From positions 62,001-126,000 of the forward strand of contig NZ_CAJHAJ010000006.1 in assembly GCF_904846345.1 (NCBI RefSeq): 64,000 nucleotides of DNA, in the 5' to 3' direction. Below are positions 21,290 through 33,523 of the stretch, piece by piece. The notes beneath the pieces are model-generated. The model had not been told where the DNA came from and ran no database searches. It was given only the letters and a program-made list of their open reading frames with translations. Numbering within the stretch: the first letter of the stretch is position 1; every line of letters starts with the position of its first letter. This stretch comes from Psychrobacter maritimus. Lineage in GTDB: Bacteria; Pseudomonadota; Gammaproteobacteria; Pseudomonadales; Moraxellaceae. Made by a program: the position numbers and the translations under genes.

Positions 21290-22834
21290 TTAATAACTGT
21301 GATTTTGTTTAAAGGTCTCTAAAGATGACTTTAAACGACCTGCGATATCATCATTATAATTCGCAGTGTCATCAATCTCACGCATCAATTCACTCTGCTC
21401 ATCATGCATATAGCGTAAGTAAGCTTCTTCAAAAGAACCGATTTTTTCAACAGGAACGTCCGCTAAGAACCCTTCGTTCGACGCATAAATAACTGCGGCT
21501 TGCTCAGAGATAGACATTGGCTGATACTGTTTCTGTTTCATGAGTTCAGTCACGCGCTCACCATGATCAAGCTGTTCACGCGTTGCGTCATCAAGGTCTG
21601 ATGCAAACTGAGCAAATGCAGCCAATTCACGATACTGAGCTAGAGCGGTACGGATACCACCAGACAGTTTCTTAATAATCTTAGTCTGAGCAGCACCACC
21701 AACACGTGATACCGAGATACCAGCGTTAACTGCTGGACGGATACCTGAGTTGAATAGGCTAGATTCTAAGAAGATCTGACCATCAGTGATTGAAATCACG
21801 TTGGTTGGTACGAATGCAGAGACGTCACCAGCTTGGGTTTCAATGATAGGTAGCGCGGTTAAAGAACCGGTTTTACCAACCACTTCACCGTTGGTGAATT
21901 TTTCTACGTACGCCGCGTTTACGCGTGATGCACGCTCAAGTAAACGTGAGTGTAAATAGAATACGTCACCAGGATAGGCTTCACGGCCTGGCGGACGACG
22001 TAGCAATAGTGAAATCTGACGATAAGCAACGGCTTGTTTTGATAAATCATCAAAAACAATCAGTGCATCTTCGCCGCGGTCACGGAAGTATTCGCCCATC
22101 GTACAACCTGAGTACGGTGCGATATACTGTAGTGCTGCTGGCTCTGACGCTGAAGCTACAACTACAGTCGTATATTCAAGGGCACCAGTTTGCTCAAGCT
22201 TACGTACCACGTTAGCGATGGTAGAACGTTTCTGACCGATTGCTACGTATACACACTTAATGCCAGATGATTTCTGAGCAATGATCGCATCGATAGCCAT
22301 CGCGGTTTTACCCGTCTGACGGTCACCAATGATAAGCTCACGCTGACCACGACCGATTGGAATCATGGTATCAACAGCTTTATAACCAGTCATTACTGGT
22401 TGATCTACTGATTGACGGTCGATAACGCCTGGGGCGATTTTTTCGACTTTATCAGTCATCTTGGCATCGATAGGACCTTTGCCATCAATAGGGTTACCTA
22501 AAGCATCAACAACACGGCCTAGCAACTCAGGACCTACGGGTACTTCCAAAATGCGACCAGTACAATAGGCTTTTTGACCTTCTTGTAGTTTTAGGAAGTC
22601 GCCTAATACTACCGCACCAACAGAATCACGCTCTAAGTTAAGCGCCATTCCGTAGATTTCACCTTCAAACTCAATCATTTCGCCGTACATGGCATCTTCA
22701 AGACCATGAATCTGCACGATACCGTCAGATACTTTGACAATCGTGCCTTCATTCTTTGCAGTTGCACCCGCATCAAGGTCTTGAATACGCTGCTTAATCA
22801 GATTACTGATTTCCGCTGGATTCAATTGTTGCAT
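21290..22834 (-). CDS. atpA: F1F0 ATP synthase alpha subunit
   Basis: Non-catalytic nucleotide-binding subunit of F1, 514 aa, the normal length. The P-loop [16 protein letters not shown] lies near residue 170. The [30 protein letters not shown] segment (in part) carries the Walker B and arginine-finger region. [15 protein letters not shown] follows. It lies 91 bp downstream of atpH. Confidence 0.98.
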   Translation of the reverse strand: MQQLNPAEISNLIKQRIQDLDAGATAKNEGTIVKVSDGIVQIHGLEDAMYGEMIEFEGEIYGMALNLERDSVGAVVLGDFLKLQEGQKAYCTGRILEVPVGPELLGRVVDALGNPIDGKGPIDAKMTDKVEKIAPGVIDRQSVDQPVMTGYKAVDTMIPIGRGQRELIIGDRQTGKTAMAIDAIIAQKSSGIKCVYVAIGQKRSTIANVVRKLEQTGALEYTTVVVASASEPAALQYIAPYSGCTMGEYFRDRGEDALIVFDDLSKQAVAYRQISLLLRRPPGREAYPGDVFYLHSRLLERASRVNAAYVEKFTNGEVVGKTGSLTALPIIETQAGDVSAFVPTNVISITDGQIFLESSLFNSGIRPAVNAGISVSRVGGAAQTKIIKKLSGGIRTALAQYRELAAFAQFASDLDDATREQLDHGERVTELMKQKQYQPMSISEQAAVIYASNEGFLADVPVEKIGSFEEAYLRYMHDEQSELMREIDDTANYNDDIAGRLKSSLETFKQNHSY

Positions 22835-22925
22835 TGCCTTGTTTCCTTTAATTTATGATAACCCGCCACTGACTTAAATGCTCTTATATCACGCAAGCTT
22901 TATTAAGCTGCACTGATGATTGGCA

Positions 22926-23549
22926 TTAGGCAGTTAGCTGTGTTTTTAACTGTTGTAACTTGCCACGCATCGAATCATCGATGATTTTGTCACCGACTTT
23001 AATCGTAGCGCCCGCCAAAAGACTAGGATCAACCGACTCATGAATCACCACGCTCGCATTGAGCGAAGCAGCAAGACGCGTTTGCAGCGTATCACGCTGG
23101 GCATCGGTTAATGGATAAGCAGAGGTCACATAAGCGTCAAGCTGCTTTAAGCTTATTGCCTTGTGACGGCGATAATGCTCATAAACTTCAGGAAGCAGCG
23201 CCAGACGCTCTTGTTCTGATAACTGTTTAACGAAGTTACTAAGTGCTACTGATACTTTTGGATAGCTGGCGTTGCTGTCATGACGAGCCCCTTGGGTCTC
23301 GACTAATAACTGCTTAAAAGCAGAATCATTCGCGCTAGCTACTTCTGTATCATAAAGATCGACCAAAGCAGCTGACTTATGCTCAGCAGAAACAGCTGGA
23401 TTGTCTAGCCAAGTACTGAACGACTTGTCATTGACAACGGTGCTGGCAATAAATAAGAAGTTTTCCCACTCATTTACTACCCCGTTTTCATTGGCATAGT
23501 CAAACGCGGCTTTAGCGTACGGTCGTGCTAAGGTTGATAAGTCAGCCAT
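22926..23549 (-). CDS. atpH: F1F0 ATP synthase delta subunit
   Basis: Peripheral-stalk connector between F1 and the b dimer. The N-terminal domain starts [13 protein letters not shown] and the C-terminal domain has [26 protein letters not shown], both diagnostic. At 207 aa it is about 30 residues longer than the usual 178. The extra length lies around residues 70-100, where SANDSAF and [14 protein letters not shown] look inserted. It is 13 bp after atpF. Confidence 0.95.
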   Translation of the reverse strand: MADLSTLARPYAKAAFDYANENGVVNEWENFLFIASTVVNDKSFSTWLDNPAVSAEHKSAALVDLYDTEVASANDSAFKQLLVETQGARHDSNASYPKVSVALSNFVKQLSEQERLALLPEVYEHYRRHKAISLKQLDAYVTSAYPLTDAQRDTLQTRLAASLNASVVIHESVDPSLLAGATIKVGDKIIDDSMRGKLQQLKTQLTA

Positions 23550-23562
23550 GATATCCTCACAA

Positions 23563-24033
23563 TTACAGCTTCGCCGCCAGTTGGTCTAACATACTGGCAT
23601 GTTTTTGCACATCGACTTTGTCTTGCAAAATCTTCTCTGCACCAAGTACAGCCAGTTCAGCAACTTGGGCACGCAATGATTCGCGCGCTTGATTGATTTC
23701 TTGGTCGATAGAGGCTTGCGCTTGTTGACGAATGCGCTCGCCTTCCGCTTGGGCTTGCGATTTTGCATCTTCAACAAGCTGATTGGCGCTCTTGTTCGCT
23801 TGCTCAATTAGAGCAGCAGCTTTGGTCTTTGCAAGATTAAGCTCCTGCTGTACATCTTGCTCCGCGGTCGCTAAATCTGCTTTTGCTTTTTCTGCGGCGT
23901 TTAAGCCTTCAGCAATTTTACGCTGACGCTCATTAATGGCACCGATAAGTGGTGGCCACACGAATTTCATGCAAAAAATCACAAATATTGCAAAAGCAAT
24001 GGCTTGACCGATGAGGGTAGAATTGATATTCAC
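23563..24033 (-). CDS. atpF: F1F0 ATP synthase b subunit
   Basis: Peripheral-stalk subunit, 156 aa. One N-terminal membrane segment (about 6-26, ending [10 protein letters not shown]) is followed by a long charged Ala/Glu/Gln-rich helix that dimerises. The first residues [14 protein letters not shown] are typical. It is 13 bp upstream of atpH, suggesting translational coupling. Confidence 0.97.
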   Translation of the reverse strand: MNINSTLIGQAIAFAIFVIFCMKFVWPPLIGAINERQRKIAEGLNAAEKAKADLATAEQDVQQELNLAKTKAAALIEQANKSANQLVEDAKSQAQAEGERIRQQAQASIDQEINQARESLRAQVAELAVLGAEKILQDKVDVQKHASMLDQLAAKL

Positions 24034-24150
24034 GTGATCACCTCTTTGTTAATGAAAAATCAGTTTCATTGATCATATTTGATAGCCAAACTTTGGCTAT
24101 GTTTAATATACAAACTTTGACCACCAAACATTTACAACTGAGCTTTCTGA

Positions 24151-24417
<267 letters not shown>

Positions 24418-24432
24418 CTATTGAATGTATAA

Positions 24433-26033
<1,601 letters not shown>

Positions 26034-26441
26034 CTAGCGTATATGCCACAACATCCAACTGTGACTAATCTGCATTACCATAAAACCGATGAATAGCGCA
26101 GGCGCTGATAGAGGTTGTATGGTAATAAAAATTAGTGCGAAACCGAACACGGTCAGTAGCCATTTGACCATCTGACCACGATATAGCTGGCTGACAATGT
26201 GTCTGCGCGCGCGATATCCGGTATACCAAAAGATAAATCCAGCAAACACGGCTTGGGTGGCAAAACTAAGTAGCGCACCAATGGCGTTACTCTTTGCAAT
26301 AACCAGCGTGTGGTTATCACTACCTAGCCAGGCGACATCTACTATCCAGCCAAGCACAATAAGGATAAATAAAATCCATGCTTGGCGTTTTAGGTAAATA
26401 CCAATCTTATCTTTTTGGGTGCGTTTGGCAGGCTTGGTCAT
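26034..26441 (-). CDS. atpI: ATP synthase subunit I
   Basis: A 135-aa membrane protein with four hydrophobic segments (about 17-37, 50-72, 88-107 and 110-130) and a basic N-terminus. The AtpI family (ATP synthase I chain) helps c-ring assembly in some bacteria and is usually dispensable. The family is poorly conserved. The call rests on size, topology, the AGFIFWYTGYRARR segment and its position ahead of atpB. The 734-bp gap and terminator before atpB are unusual. Confidence 0.75.
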   Translation of the reverse strand: MTKPAKRTQKDKIGIYLKRQAWILFILIVLGWIVDVAWLGSDNHTLVIAKSNAIGALLSFATQAVFAGFIFWYTGYRARRHIVSQLYRGQMVKWLLTVFGFALIFITIQPLSAPALFIGFMVMQISHSWMLWHIR

Positions 26442-26817
26442 CGATATTTCTATAGCTCTATAACGTGGGGATAATGTAGCACAGTTGCGACAAAGTTATC
26501 CGTGAATGGCTCACTCTACAGACGTTATCTTTTAACCAAATTAAAACGCCACTTATTATAGGGAGCAAGGCAATTTTAAGCAAGTAAAATATGCCTTTTA
26601 TCAAGCATTTACTTATCCGGCAATAAAGAACGCTCTACAGAGTGAATAAAGTCTCGCGAATACATTAATAACAAGGTGTTTATATCGGCGCATTTGCTAA
26701 TGATGATTAAGCAAATGCGCCTTATGCCATTTTTACTTACTTGTTTAACGAGTTTCTTAAATCGTTTTTAAATAGCTTATTCACGCTTTAGCTTGCAAGC
26801 CATTTATAGAAAAGTAT
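26442..26817. other. intergenic region between atpI and znuA
   Basis: No gene seen. It contains the stem-loop at 26687-26721 and presumably the atpI promoter at its right end. Confidence 0.5.
26687..26721. promoter_or_regulatory. perfect 11-bp stem-loop downstream of znuA
   Basis: GGCGCATTTGC (26687-26697) pairs with GCAAATGCGCC (26711-26721). No T-tract follows on the minus strand, so it is either a weak terminator or a transcript-end stabiliser for znuA. Confidence 0.5.
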
Positions 26818-27702
26818 TTATGCGATACATTGGCGAATTTGCTGCGCCATCGTCTGCCAACCGCTGACAAAGTCTTTACTGTTGCTCATATCTTCTGCTT
26901 GTACCGTATTTTTAACCGGTTGGAGCTTGGCAAGCAAGCCTTTGGCAGGGCTGCTTGGACTGACCAAACACATTTGCTTGGCTGGGCGCTGCTCATGTAG
27001 CCAGCGTAGTTGACTGGCCTTTGGTGCTAAATGATGATCGGTACTTAAGCTGCCAATCAGCTGTAATTTGGCGCTGTCTTCCATATATTGATAAGCATCG
27101 TGATAGGCCCAATACGGCAAAGGTTTTTGCGCGTGGTTTGCATTGGCTGCGGCCACTGCCCTATTCATACGCTGGGCAAATTTTTGCGCATTGGCATGAT
27201 AAAGCGCTTTATATTGCGGATTGGCATGACTGTGAATGACGGCAAGCGCACGGGTAATGGCTTTTGCATTTTCAGGATCGAGCCAAATATGCGGGTCAAG
27301 CGTGCCAGCGAGTGGTTTACCTTTAATATCACGGAGCGGATGACGTTTAAAAGCATCAAACTTAAATAAAGCAATCGAGTTGGGCGCGCTATTTAGAGTG
27401 CTGGCCAAGTTATTCTCTAAGGGTTCACCAAACCAGACCACAAACTTACTGTCCTGAATCGCTTTGATATCGCCCGGGCTGATACTACCATGATGTCCCA
27501 CCTCTCCTGCTTGCAATAATTGCTTGGCAGATGGCGCACCTTCTGTGACCGCTTGGCTTAATAAAAACAGAGGATAATTACTCACACTGACCGTTGCTGC
27601 TTGCGCGCTCATCATTAACGAGCCAAATATAATGACGCCTGTCGCTAATAAGCGATGTAAGCCCATCGGTAAACGTATAAAACTTTTAAAAAATGAAATC
27701 AT
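26818..27702 (-). CDS. znuA: zinc ABC transporter substrate-binding protein
   Basis: Periplasmic zinc-binding component of ZnuABC, 294 aa with a signal peptide (about 1-36, ending SAQA). Metal-ligand segments of the cluster A-I fold are visible: GHHGSISPGDIKAI, LDPHIWLDPENA and a C-terminal acidic region. The long His-rich loop of E. coli ZnuA is absent; only short His clusters occur. It diverges from zur-znuC-znuB around a Zur-type palindrome, so it is very probably repressed by zinc-loaded Zur. Confidence 0.92.
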   Translation of the reverse strand: MISFFKSFIRLPMGLHRLLATGVIIFGSLMMSAQAATVSVSNYPLFLLSQAVTEGAPSAKQLLQAGEVGHHGSISPGDIKAIQDSKFVVWFGEPLENNLASTLNSAPNSIALFKFDAFKRHPLRDIKGKPLAGTLDPHIWLDPENAKAITRALAVIHSHANPQYKALYHANAQKFAQRMNRAVAAANANHAQKPLPYWAYHDAYQYMEDSAKLQLIGSLSTDHHLAPKASQLRWLHEQRPAKQMCLVSPSSPAKGLLAKLQPVKNTVQAEDMSNSKDFVSGWQTMAQQIRQCIA

Positions 27703-27827
27703 AATGGCTGCTTTTAAAGGTCAATAAATAATAATAGTGCGAATAATCGTTTTGAGACATTATTTTGATTAAAATAGGCGTATGTACCGATAGGTTCAAA
27801 CGCGATATCCGCCTTTGCATATTATTA

Positions 27828-27842
27828 TGTTATACTATAACA
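27828..27842. promoter_or_regulatory. Zur-type operator
   Basis: TGTTATACTATAACA is a perfect 15-bp palindrome around a central C. It is placed between divergent znuA (126 bp) and zur (101 bp) and matches the GTTATANNATAAC pattern known for proteobacterial Zur boxes. The position would let one site control both directions. Confidence 0.8.
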
Positions 27843-27942
27843 ATATAAAAAACCATCATAAATTGTGCCTTATACTAAAGTGCCTTGTAGATATAAAGGT
27901 GATGATTATAAAAGCGCTGGGTCATTTTTAGGAGCTTGCTTC

Positions 27943-28491
27943 ATGTCTAGTCACTCACCCGTTTGCGATCATGTACACGATGTGCAAGATTTTACGCCGT
28001 CCGATGTGAATGAGCGCCTTATGGCCGCAAAAGAGCAATGTCGCGCAAGCGGTGCGCGCTTTACGCCGTTGCGCCAACAAATCTATCAGTTGGTGTTAGA
28101 AGCCAATAAGCCTGTGGGTGCGTATGATTTGATCACGCAGCTGCAGCAAATGCGCCTGACCGAACCTGAAGCCAAAACTCCTGCTTCAACTAAGCAGAAA
28201 AACAGTCAGACGCCAAAAAACGTCGCACCGCCAACTGTTTATCGCAGCTTGGAGTTCTTATTAAGCGAAGGTTTGATTCATCAGCTAACCTCTATCAATG
28301 CTTATGTGCCTTGCTGTCATCCACGCGCCCAGCATACGGCAGCATTTTTAATCTGTGCGCAGTGCCAGCGTGTGCAAGAATGCAGCAGTTTACCGGTGCA
28401 AGAAATCATGAGCTTTGCGCAACAAGATGTCGGTTTTATGGTGGAGCGCAGTGTCATTGAGCTCAGTGGTCGTTGCCAAGCGTGTCAATAA
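27943..28491 (+). CDS. zur: zinc uptake regulator, Fur family
   Basis: Zn(II)-responsive repressor, 182 aa from the ATG at 27943, chosen because AGGAG lies eight bases ahead; the open frame extends to 27865 without a site. The winged helix (GARFTPLRQQIYQLVLEANKP in part, then PPTVYRSLEFLLSEGLIHQL in part) and metal sites (HPRAQHTAAFLICAQCQRVQEC in part, and a C-terminal CQACQ) fit Zur. An insertion of about 25 polar residues (around 72-95) separates the helix-turn-helix parts. It begins the zur-znuC-znuB run. Confidence 0.93.
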   Translation: MSSHSPVCDHVHDVQDFTPSDVNERLMAAKEQCRASGARFTPLRQQIYQLVLEANKPVGAYDLITQLQQMRLTEPEAKTPASTKQKNSQTPKNVAPPTVYRSLEFLLSEGLIHQLTSINAYVPCCHPRAQHTAAFLICAQCQRVQECSSLPVQEIMSFAQQDVGFMVERSVIELSGRCQACQ

Positions 28492-28601
28492 AATAGTTGA
28501 TTGCCAATATTTTAGGTTGACGCTTTTGCCCTTAGCGATGCTTTTATCCTAATTATTGTGGTTCCATTACTCACTTATCACCAACATATCAGTACTGCCC
28601 T

Positions 28602-29399
28602 ATGAGCCTAGCGACTTCCCCAACCAAGCCATCCTCTGCCATTAATATGAGTGATAAGACGATGAATAATGCCACCAAACTGCTGAGCTTAAGCGATATT
28701 AGCTACCATATCGGGCAGCAACGCATCCTCTCGCATATCGACATTGATATTGCCGTCAATGAAACGGTCAGCCTTATCGGTCCTAATGGCGCGGGTAAAT
28801 CAACCTTGGTTAAGCTGGTTTTGGGCTTAATAGAGCCAACGAGTGGACAGATAACACCGCACCAAAAGTTACAGCTCGGTTATGTGCCGCAGCGCTTTAC
28901 GGTCGCGCCCATTTTACCGTTACGCGTTTGCGATTTATTGGCTCAAGCAGACAAAAAGCGCCTAACACCTGAGCAGCGTCAATTTATATTTGAAAAATTA
29001 TCTTTAACGCATCTGCTATCACGGCAAATGCTGCACCTGTCAGGCGGTGAAACCCAGCGCGTATTGCTGGCGCGTGCTTTGTTGGATAAACCCAATTTAT
29101 TAATTTTAGATGAGCCAATGCAAGGGCTTGACCCTGATACGGAAGTTTGGCTGTATCAGTTTATTGATGAGCTGCCGGAGTTTTTACGCTGCGCCATGTT
29201 AGTCGTTTCGCATGATTTGCATTGGGTGATGAAAGGTAGCAGGCGTGTCATTTGTCTTAATAAGCATATCTGCTGTGAGGGGCAACCAAGCGAGCTTGCT
29301 ATTAGTTCAGAATTTCAAAAGCTCTTTGGACATCATTATGAGCAGCCGTATGTCCATCAGCCACACGCTTGCGAGCATCATGCCCCAAGCGAGATATAA
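28602..29399 (+). CDS. znuC: zinc ABC transporter ATP-binding protein
   Basis: ATPase of ZnuABC, 265 aa. The Walker A is GPNGAGKST, the Q-loop is LGYVPQRF, the signature is LSGGETQRVLLARAL, the Walker B is LLILDEPMQGLD and the H-loop is VVSHDLHWVM. The C-terminal tail contains several His (HHYEQPYVHQPHACEHH), plausibly metal-binding. Initiation could be at an internal Met (28647 or 28662), since no strong ribosome site precedes 28602. It is 70 bp ahead of znuB. Confidence 0.95.
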   Translation: MSLATSPTKPSSAINMSDKTMNNATKLLSLSDISYHIGQQRILSHIDIDIAVNETVSLIGPNGAGKSTLVKLVLGLIEPTSGQITPHQKLQLGYVPQRFTVAPILPLRVCDLLAQADKKRLTPEQRQFIFEKLSLTHLLSRQMLHLSGGETQRVLLARALLDKPNLLILDEPMQGLDPDTEVWLYQFIDELPEFLRCAMLVVSHDLHWVMKGSRRVICLNKHICCEGQPSELAISSEFQKLFGHHYEQPYVHQPHACEHHAPSEI

Positions 29400-29468
29400 T
29401 TAACAACCAAGCTTATTTAGGCAACAACCGCCTTATTCCTTTTTATAAAAACGTTACGGATATCTATT

Positions 29469-30314
29469 ATGACCGCTTGGTTAGCCATCATTGCCCCTGC
29501 CTGGATTGCTGGCAGCATTTTAGCCTTACTTTCTGCGCCCTTAGGTTGCTTGGTATTATGGCGGCGCATGGCGTTTTTTGCCGATGCACTGGCGCATGGG
29601 ACATTATTAGGGGTAGCGTTGGCAGTATTATGGCAATTACCCATGGGCATTGGTATTGGCATTGTCAGTGTGATGGTGGTGCTGGGACTGGTGTTAATTG
29701 ATGACGAGCGTTTGCCTGTCGATGCGGTGTTGGCTGTGGTTGCCGTGTCGCTGCTGTGTTTAGGGTTATTGACGTTAACCCAGCTGACCGATCAGCAAGC
29801 CAATGTCTTAGGCTTTTTGTTTGGCAATTTACTTGAGCTTGATTGGGCGGATTTACCCTTAATTGCAACCAGTGTCTTAGTTGGTTTAGGCTTACTTATT
29901 TATATATGGCCGGCACAAATCAAACTAGCTACTCATGAGGCTTTGGCACGGATTCAAGGTATTAACCCGACTCGTCAGCGGCTGTTTTTTATGGGCGTAT
30001 TGGCGGGGTTTTGTGCCATTGCCTTGCAAGCGGTTGGTAGCTTATTAATCAGTGGTTTATTGGTATTGCCCGCGCTGACCGCCCGTCTCTGGTCAGCCTC
30101 GCCAAAACAAATGGTCATTATCGCTTTAATCATTGCCCAGCTCGGCGTCACGCTTGGCGTCTGGGGCAGTATCTGGTTTGATATCCAGACCGGACTTGCT
30201 ATTGTTTTAGTCCTCGCTATTTTATTTTTTATTGCGCTGATTATCTCAAAGCTAATAGGCATAAAATCAGGCACAAAATCCCTGATGGCAAAATTCTGGT
30301 CGCCACGCCACTAG
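29469..30314 (+). CDS. znuB: zinc ABC transporter permease
   Basis: Membrane channel component of ZnuABC, 281 aa with about eight membrane segments. The start MTAWLAIIAPAWIAGSILAL and ADALAHGTLLGVALA, plus the C-terminal GSLLISGLLVLPALTARL coupling region, identify the ABC-3 metal permease family. The stop codon lies inside a short 15-bp-period duplication (GTCGCCACGCC at 30299-30309 and 30314-30324). Confidence 0.95.
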   Translation: MTAWLAIIAPAWIAGSILALLSAPLGCLVLWRRMAFFADALAHGTLLGVALAVLWQLPMGIGIGIVSVMVVLGLVLIDDERLPVDAVLAVVAVSLLCLGLLTLTQLTDQQANVLGFLFGNLLELDWADLPLIATSVLVGLGLLIYIWPAQIKLATHEALARIQGINPTRQRLFFMGVLAGFCAIALQAVGSLLISGLLVLPALTARLWSASPKQMVIIALIIAQLGVTLGVWGSIWFDIQTGLAIVLVLAILFFIALIISKLIGIKSGTKSLMAKFWSPRH

Positions 30315-30324
30315 TCGCCACGCC
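30299..30324. repeat. 15-bp-period duplication over the znuB stop codon
   Basis: GTCGCCACGCC occurs twice, 15 bp apart, with the TAG stop of znuB between the copies. Confidence 0.7.
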
Positions 30325-30572
30325 CCTAAATATCCAAATATTTGGCAGCGCTTATGGCGGTCGCAGCAATTATTATTACCGTCATAGGACAGCTATTTAC
30401 TTCGCCTTTATCGAACTTTATTTCATCAATATTGCTAGAGCTTTACTCGTCATGATGTTATAAACTTTCTCTAATATTATCAAGAATATAGTTAACGACT
30501 TTTATAATAAAATAAATGCTTTCTACGGTGTTTTGATTTAACGCGATTTTGATTGATAAGGGACTAAATCCA

Positions 30573-31412
30573 ATGCTTAGCTATCCTGCCAGCGCCATCA
30601 GCACGCCAGACGGACAGGTAAATATTCTGCAAATCACTGATTTGCACTTATCATCCCATGTGCCTGCGGCGGTTGACGAAACCAGTAGTGAAGTGGCGAT
30701 TTGCCAGTACAGCTTTGAGGCAATTATCAAACAAGCGTTAAGCGAAGATCGGCGCTGTGACTTAATCATTGTCACAGGCGATTTGGTCAATAAAGTAAAA
30801 ACTGAGATTTATGACCATATTTTTAAGGTGTTACAGGCGACGGGCATTCCTTTTGCTTGTATTGCGGGCAACCATGATGTCACCGATGAAAATGACAGTG
30901 AGCTGCCATTTTTTCAGCGTGAACTGATTGCTAGACCTACCGATGAGCGCCTGCTAAGCCGACATATGATTGAGACGGAGCATTGGCAGCTGCTGTTATT
31001 AGACTCATCTATCACTGGCAAGGTAGCAGGAGAGGTGACAGCGACCGACATTGATTGGTTATGTCAGCAGCTAGAGACTTGCACGAAGCCTGCGCTCATC
31101 GCCTTACACCATCACGTGATACCGGTCGACTCTGATTGGATTGATCAGCATATGGTAAAAAATGCCGATACTTTTTGGCAACGGATGGCGGCATTTGAGC
31201 ATCTAAAAGTGATTATCAGCGGGCATACCCATCAGGAGCAAGTCCGTCAGCGCCAAGGAGTGACGGTGTATAGCACGCCGTCTACTTGCTATCAATTTAA
31301 GCCTTTTGAAGACGATTTTGCTTATGATAAAAACGCCCTACCCGGATATCGTTGGTTGCAATTAGCCAACAATGGAGAGGTTGCAAGCTGGGTCGAAAGA
31401 CTAGATACTTGA
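30573..31412 (+). CDS. cpdA: 3',5'-cyclic-AMP phosphodiesterase CpdA-like metallophosphoesterase
   Basis: Calcineurin-like metallophosphoesterase, 279 aa. All family metal motifs are visible in order: ITDLHLS, VTGDLVN, AGNHDV, ALHHHV and SGHTHQE. The overall layout is that of CpdA/Icc, which hydrolyses cAMP in E. coli; the substrate here is inferred. The open frame starts at a TTG (30549), but the ATG at 30573 has AAGGGA nine bases upstream and is preferred. It is a single gene ahead of dksA. Confidence 0.85.
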   Translation: MLSYPASAISTPDGQVNILQITDLHLSSHVPAAVDETSSEVAICQYSFEAIIKQALSEDRRCDLIIVTGDLVNKVKTEIYDHIFKVLQATGIPFACIAGNHDVTDENDSELPFFQRELIARPTDERLLSRHMIETEHWQLLLLDSSITGKVAGEVTATDIDWLCQQLETCTKPALIALHHHVIPVDSDWIDQHMVKNADTFWQRMAAFEHLKVIISGHTHQEQVRQRQGVTVYSTPSTCYQFKPFEDDFAYDKNALPGYRWLQLANNGEVASWVERLDT

Positions 31413-31821
31413 CGACCAGTTTTATTGGCTAAAATTTGGCTAGAATAATATCGCCAGAGCCTGTATCTTATACTGTTAGACAATGTAAGAAAAATAAGCA
31501 TGGTCTAAGCTTTATTTAGACAAAATTATAATAGCTAGGATGGCTAACTTGACCACAAGCTAAGTTTTCACAGTCAGGGATTTGTCTATTTATTTAGCCG
31601 TAAGCATTTAAATAAATAAATTCATGACAATATACCTGACCATTGGTAGGTCGCCCGCGTCCTATCGAGATAACCGTATTATTAGATCAGCTGTGTTACT
31701 TGTGTTACTAAGTGGTAAAACGTTTTATAAAGGGACAATTTATAGCGTTTGATAAATTTATAACGTCTTGTCTTTTGATATGTCGTTTTATTGAATTAAT
31801 TTGAAAAAGTAGGATACCCAT
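31413..31821. other. intergenic region upstream of dksA
   Basis: 409 bp with no ORF supported. A 9-bp direct repeat (TGTGTTACT twice near 31690-31710) is seen. It should contain the dksA promoter. Confidence 0.45.
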
Positions 31822-32259
31822 ATGAGCACCCTGACCACGAATCCGAGTGATGTAAAGTTCACCCCTTATGAACCTGCCAAAGACGAAGAGTATATGTCTG
31901 ATGAGCAATTGGCGCATTTTAAGGCAATGTTATTAGATTGGAAGCACCAACTGATTGGCGAAGCAGATCGTACCAAGACTTATATTCAAGATGAGTCTAG
32001 CGCCATGCCAGATATCAATGACCGCGCCACGCAAGAAGAAGAGTTTGCTTTGACCTTGCGTACGCGTGACCGTGAACGTAAGCTGATTCGCAAAATCGAT
32101 AAATCTCTCGCCGAAATTGAAAACGATGATTACGGTTTTTGTGAAACTTGTGGCGTAGAGATTGGTCTGCGTCGCCTCGAAGCCCGTCCAACAGCAACTC
32201 AGTGCATTGACTGCAAGACTTTATCTGAGATTAAAGAGCGTCAAAACCAAGGTGCTTAA
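31822..32259 (+). CDS. dksA: RNA polymerase-binding transcription factor DksA
   Basis: Secondary-channel factor that works with ppGpp in the stringent response, 145 aa. The coiled-coil tip holds the DINDRATQEEE stretch with conserved acidic residues, and the C4 zinc finger is CETCGVEIG followed by CIDC. The start is supported by the length match (E. coli 151 aa) and the N-terminal EYMSDEQLAHFK. It is followed by a perfect terminator and then gluQRS, the classic dksA-gluQRS order. Confidence 0.97.
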   Translation: MSTLTTNPSDVKFTPYEPAKDEEYMSDEQLAHFKAMLLDWKHQLIGEADRTKTYIQDESSAMPDINDRATQEEEFALTLRTRDRERKLIRKIDKSLAEIENDDYGFCETCGVEIGLRRLEARPTATQCIDCKTLSEIKERQNQGA

Positions 32260-32311
32260 ATAAGCTGCTTAAATCCAGATAGTTTAACAGTCATTAATAC
32301 TCTAATATAAA

Positions 32312-32340
32312 AACGAGCGACCATTTATTGGTCGCTCGTT
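32312..32340. terminator. terminator between dksA and gluQRS
   Basis: AACGAGCGACCA (32312-32323) pairs perfectly with TGGTCGCTCGTT (32329-32340) around a 5-nt loop. A terminator between dksA and gluQRS is known from other gammaproteobacteria and limits gluQRS expression. Confidence 0.88.
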
Positions 32341-32527
32341 GCGTTTTAGGTTCTTGTTTTTTATTTTCCTGCGTTTTATACATTGCCATTTATAGATGGA
32401 CTTGATGCTTATTGACACGCCACCAACAAAATAGGCATATTTGATAAATATCTTTTTGGCGCTATATTTATTATTCTATGTTTTTATTCTACTGATACTC
32501 CCTACTTTGAAAACCATCCATACTCCT

Positions 32528-33499
32528 ATGCCAATTCAAATTTCAACTCCAGCCGCAGCCGCATCGTCATCACAGCCTATCGGGCGTTTTGCCCCATCAC
32601 CCACTGGTGAGCTGCATCTTGGTTCATTAACGACGGCACTTGCCAGCTTTTGTCATATCAAATCTATCGGTGGCAAGTGGCTCTTACGTATCGAAGACAC
32701 TGATACTGAACGCTGCGATAGCCAATTTACTGAGCAGATTTTGATTGATTTGGAGGTGCTCGGGCTACACTGGGATGGCGATGTCATCTACCAATCTGAG
32801 CGCATTGATATTTATAATGAGTACTTATCTTCAAGTCTCTATGCGCTGACTTACGGCTGTCAGTGCTCACGCAAAAGTCTTGAGCGTTACTGGGAGCGAA
32901 AAGCGATAGGAGAAAGTATTGACCCGCAGCAGGCAAACCAGAAACTTCTAAACAGACAACGTTATCCGCGCTGCTGTCTAGATGCAGGTTTTGATAAAGC
33001 GCAAAATAAGCTACGGATACAGTTGCCAAATTATCGCATGGGCTTTAAAGATGGCATTCAAGGCATGCAATGGGATAACCCGCAGTACACCTTAGGAGAT
33101 ATGGTGGTACGTCGCCAAGATGGCATGATTAACTATATTTTAGCCGCCAGTCTTGACGATGGCTTGCAAGGTGTCACGCATATCATGCGCGGCTTAGATA
33201 TTTTACCGATGACCACCGCCCAAATCAGCATTATGCATGCCGCACGCTTGCCGGCTATCGATCATTGGTATCATTTACCGTTGATATGCAGTCTTGACGG
33301 TCAAAAGCTGTCGAAACAAAACCTTGCCCAGCCGATTGATACTCGCGACCCAAGCAAGCTCATCGCTGAGGCTTTACAACTATTGCAGCAGCCTGCCGTT
33401 GATAGCGATACCCCAACAAATATGCTGAAGCAAGCGATTGCACAATGGGATAATTTGCCGCTACAAAATATGCAGTCTTTAAATATGCCTAGCATTTAA
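32528..33499 (+). CDS. gluQRS: glutamyl-Q tRNA(Asp) synthetase
   Basis: Paralogue of the GluRS catalytic core that glutamylates queuosine at position 34 of tRNA(Asp). The HIGH-like motif is [13 protein letters not shown] and the KMSKS-like motif is DGQKLSKQN. Zinc ligands are CQCSR and YPRCC. No anticodon-binding domain is present, as expected. The open frame extends to a TTG at 32441 and would add a hydrophobic stretch; the ATG at 32528 (323 aa) fits the family start better. Confidence 0.94.
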   Translation: MPIQISTPAAAASSSQPIGRFAPSPTGELHLGSLTTALASFCHIKSIGGKWLLRIEDTDTERCDSQFTEQILIDLEVLGLHWDGDVIYQSERIDIYNEYLSSSLYALTYGCQCSRKSLERYWERKAIGESIDPQQANQKLLNRQRYPRCCLDAGFDKAQNKLRIQLPNYRMGFKDGIQGMQWDNPQYTLGDMVVRRQDGMINYILAASLDDGLQGVTHIMRGLDILPMTTAQISIMHAARLPAIDHWYHLPLICSLDGQKLSKQNLAQPIDTRDPSKLIAEALQLLQQPAVDSDTPTNMLKQAIAQWDNLPLQNMQSLNMPSI

Positions 33500-33523
33500 T
33501 AACATAGTCCTAAGCCCTAATAG

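Noticed and set aside
30354-30455. 33-codon plus-strand ORF (MAVAAIIITVIGQLF...) after znuB
   Set aside because: Hydrophobic and tempting, but there is no ribosome binding site and it lies close to a duplicated stop region. Could be chance.
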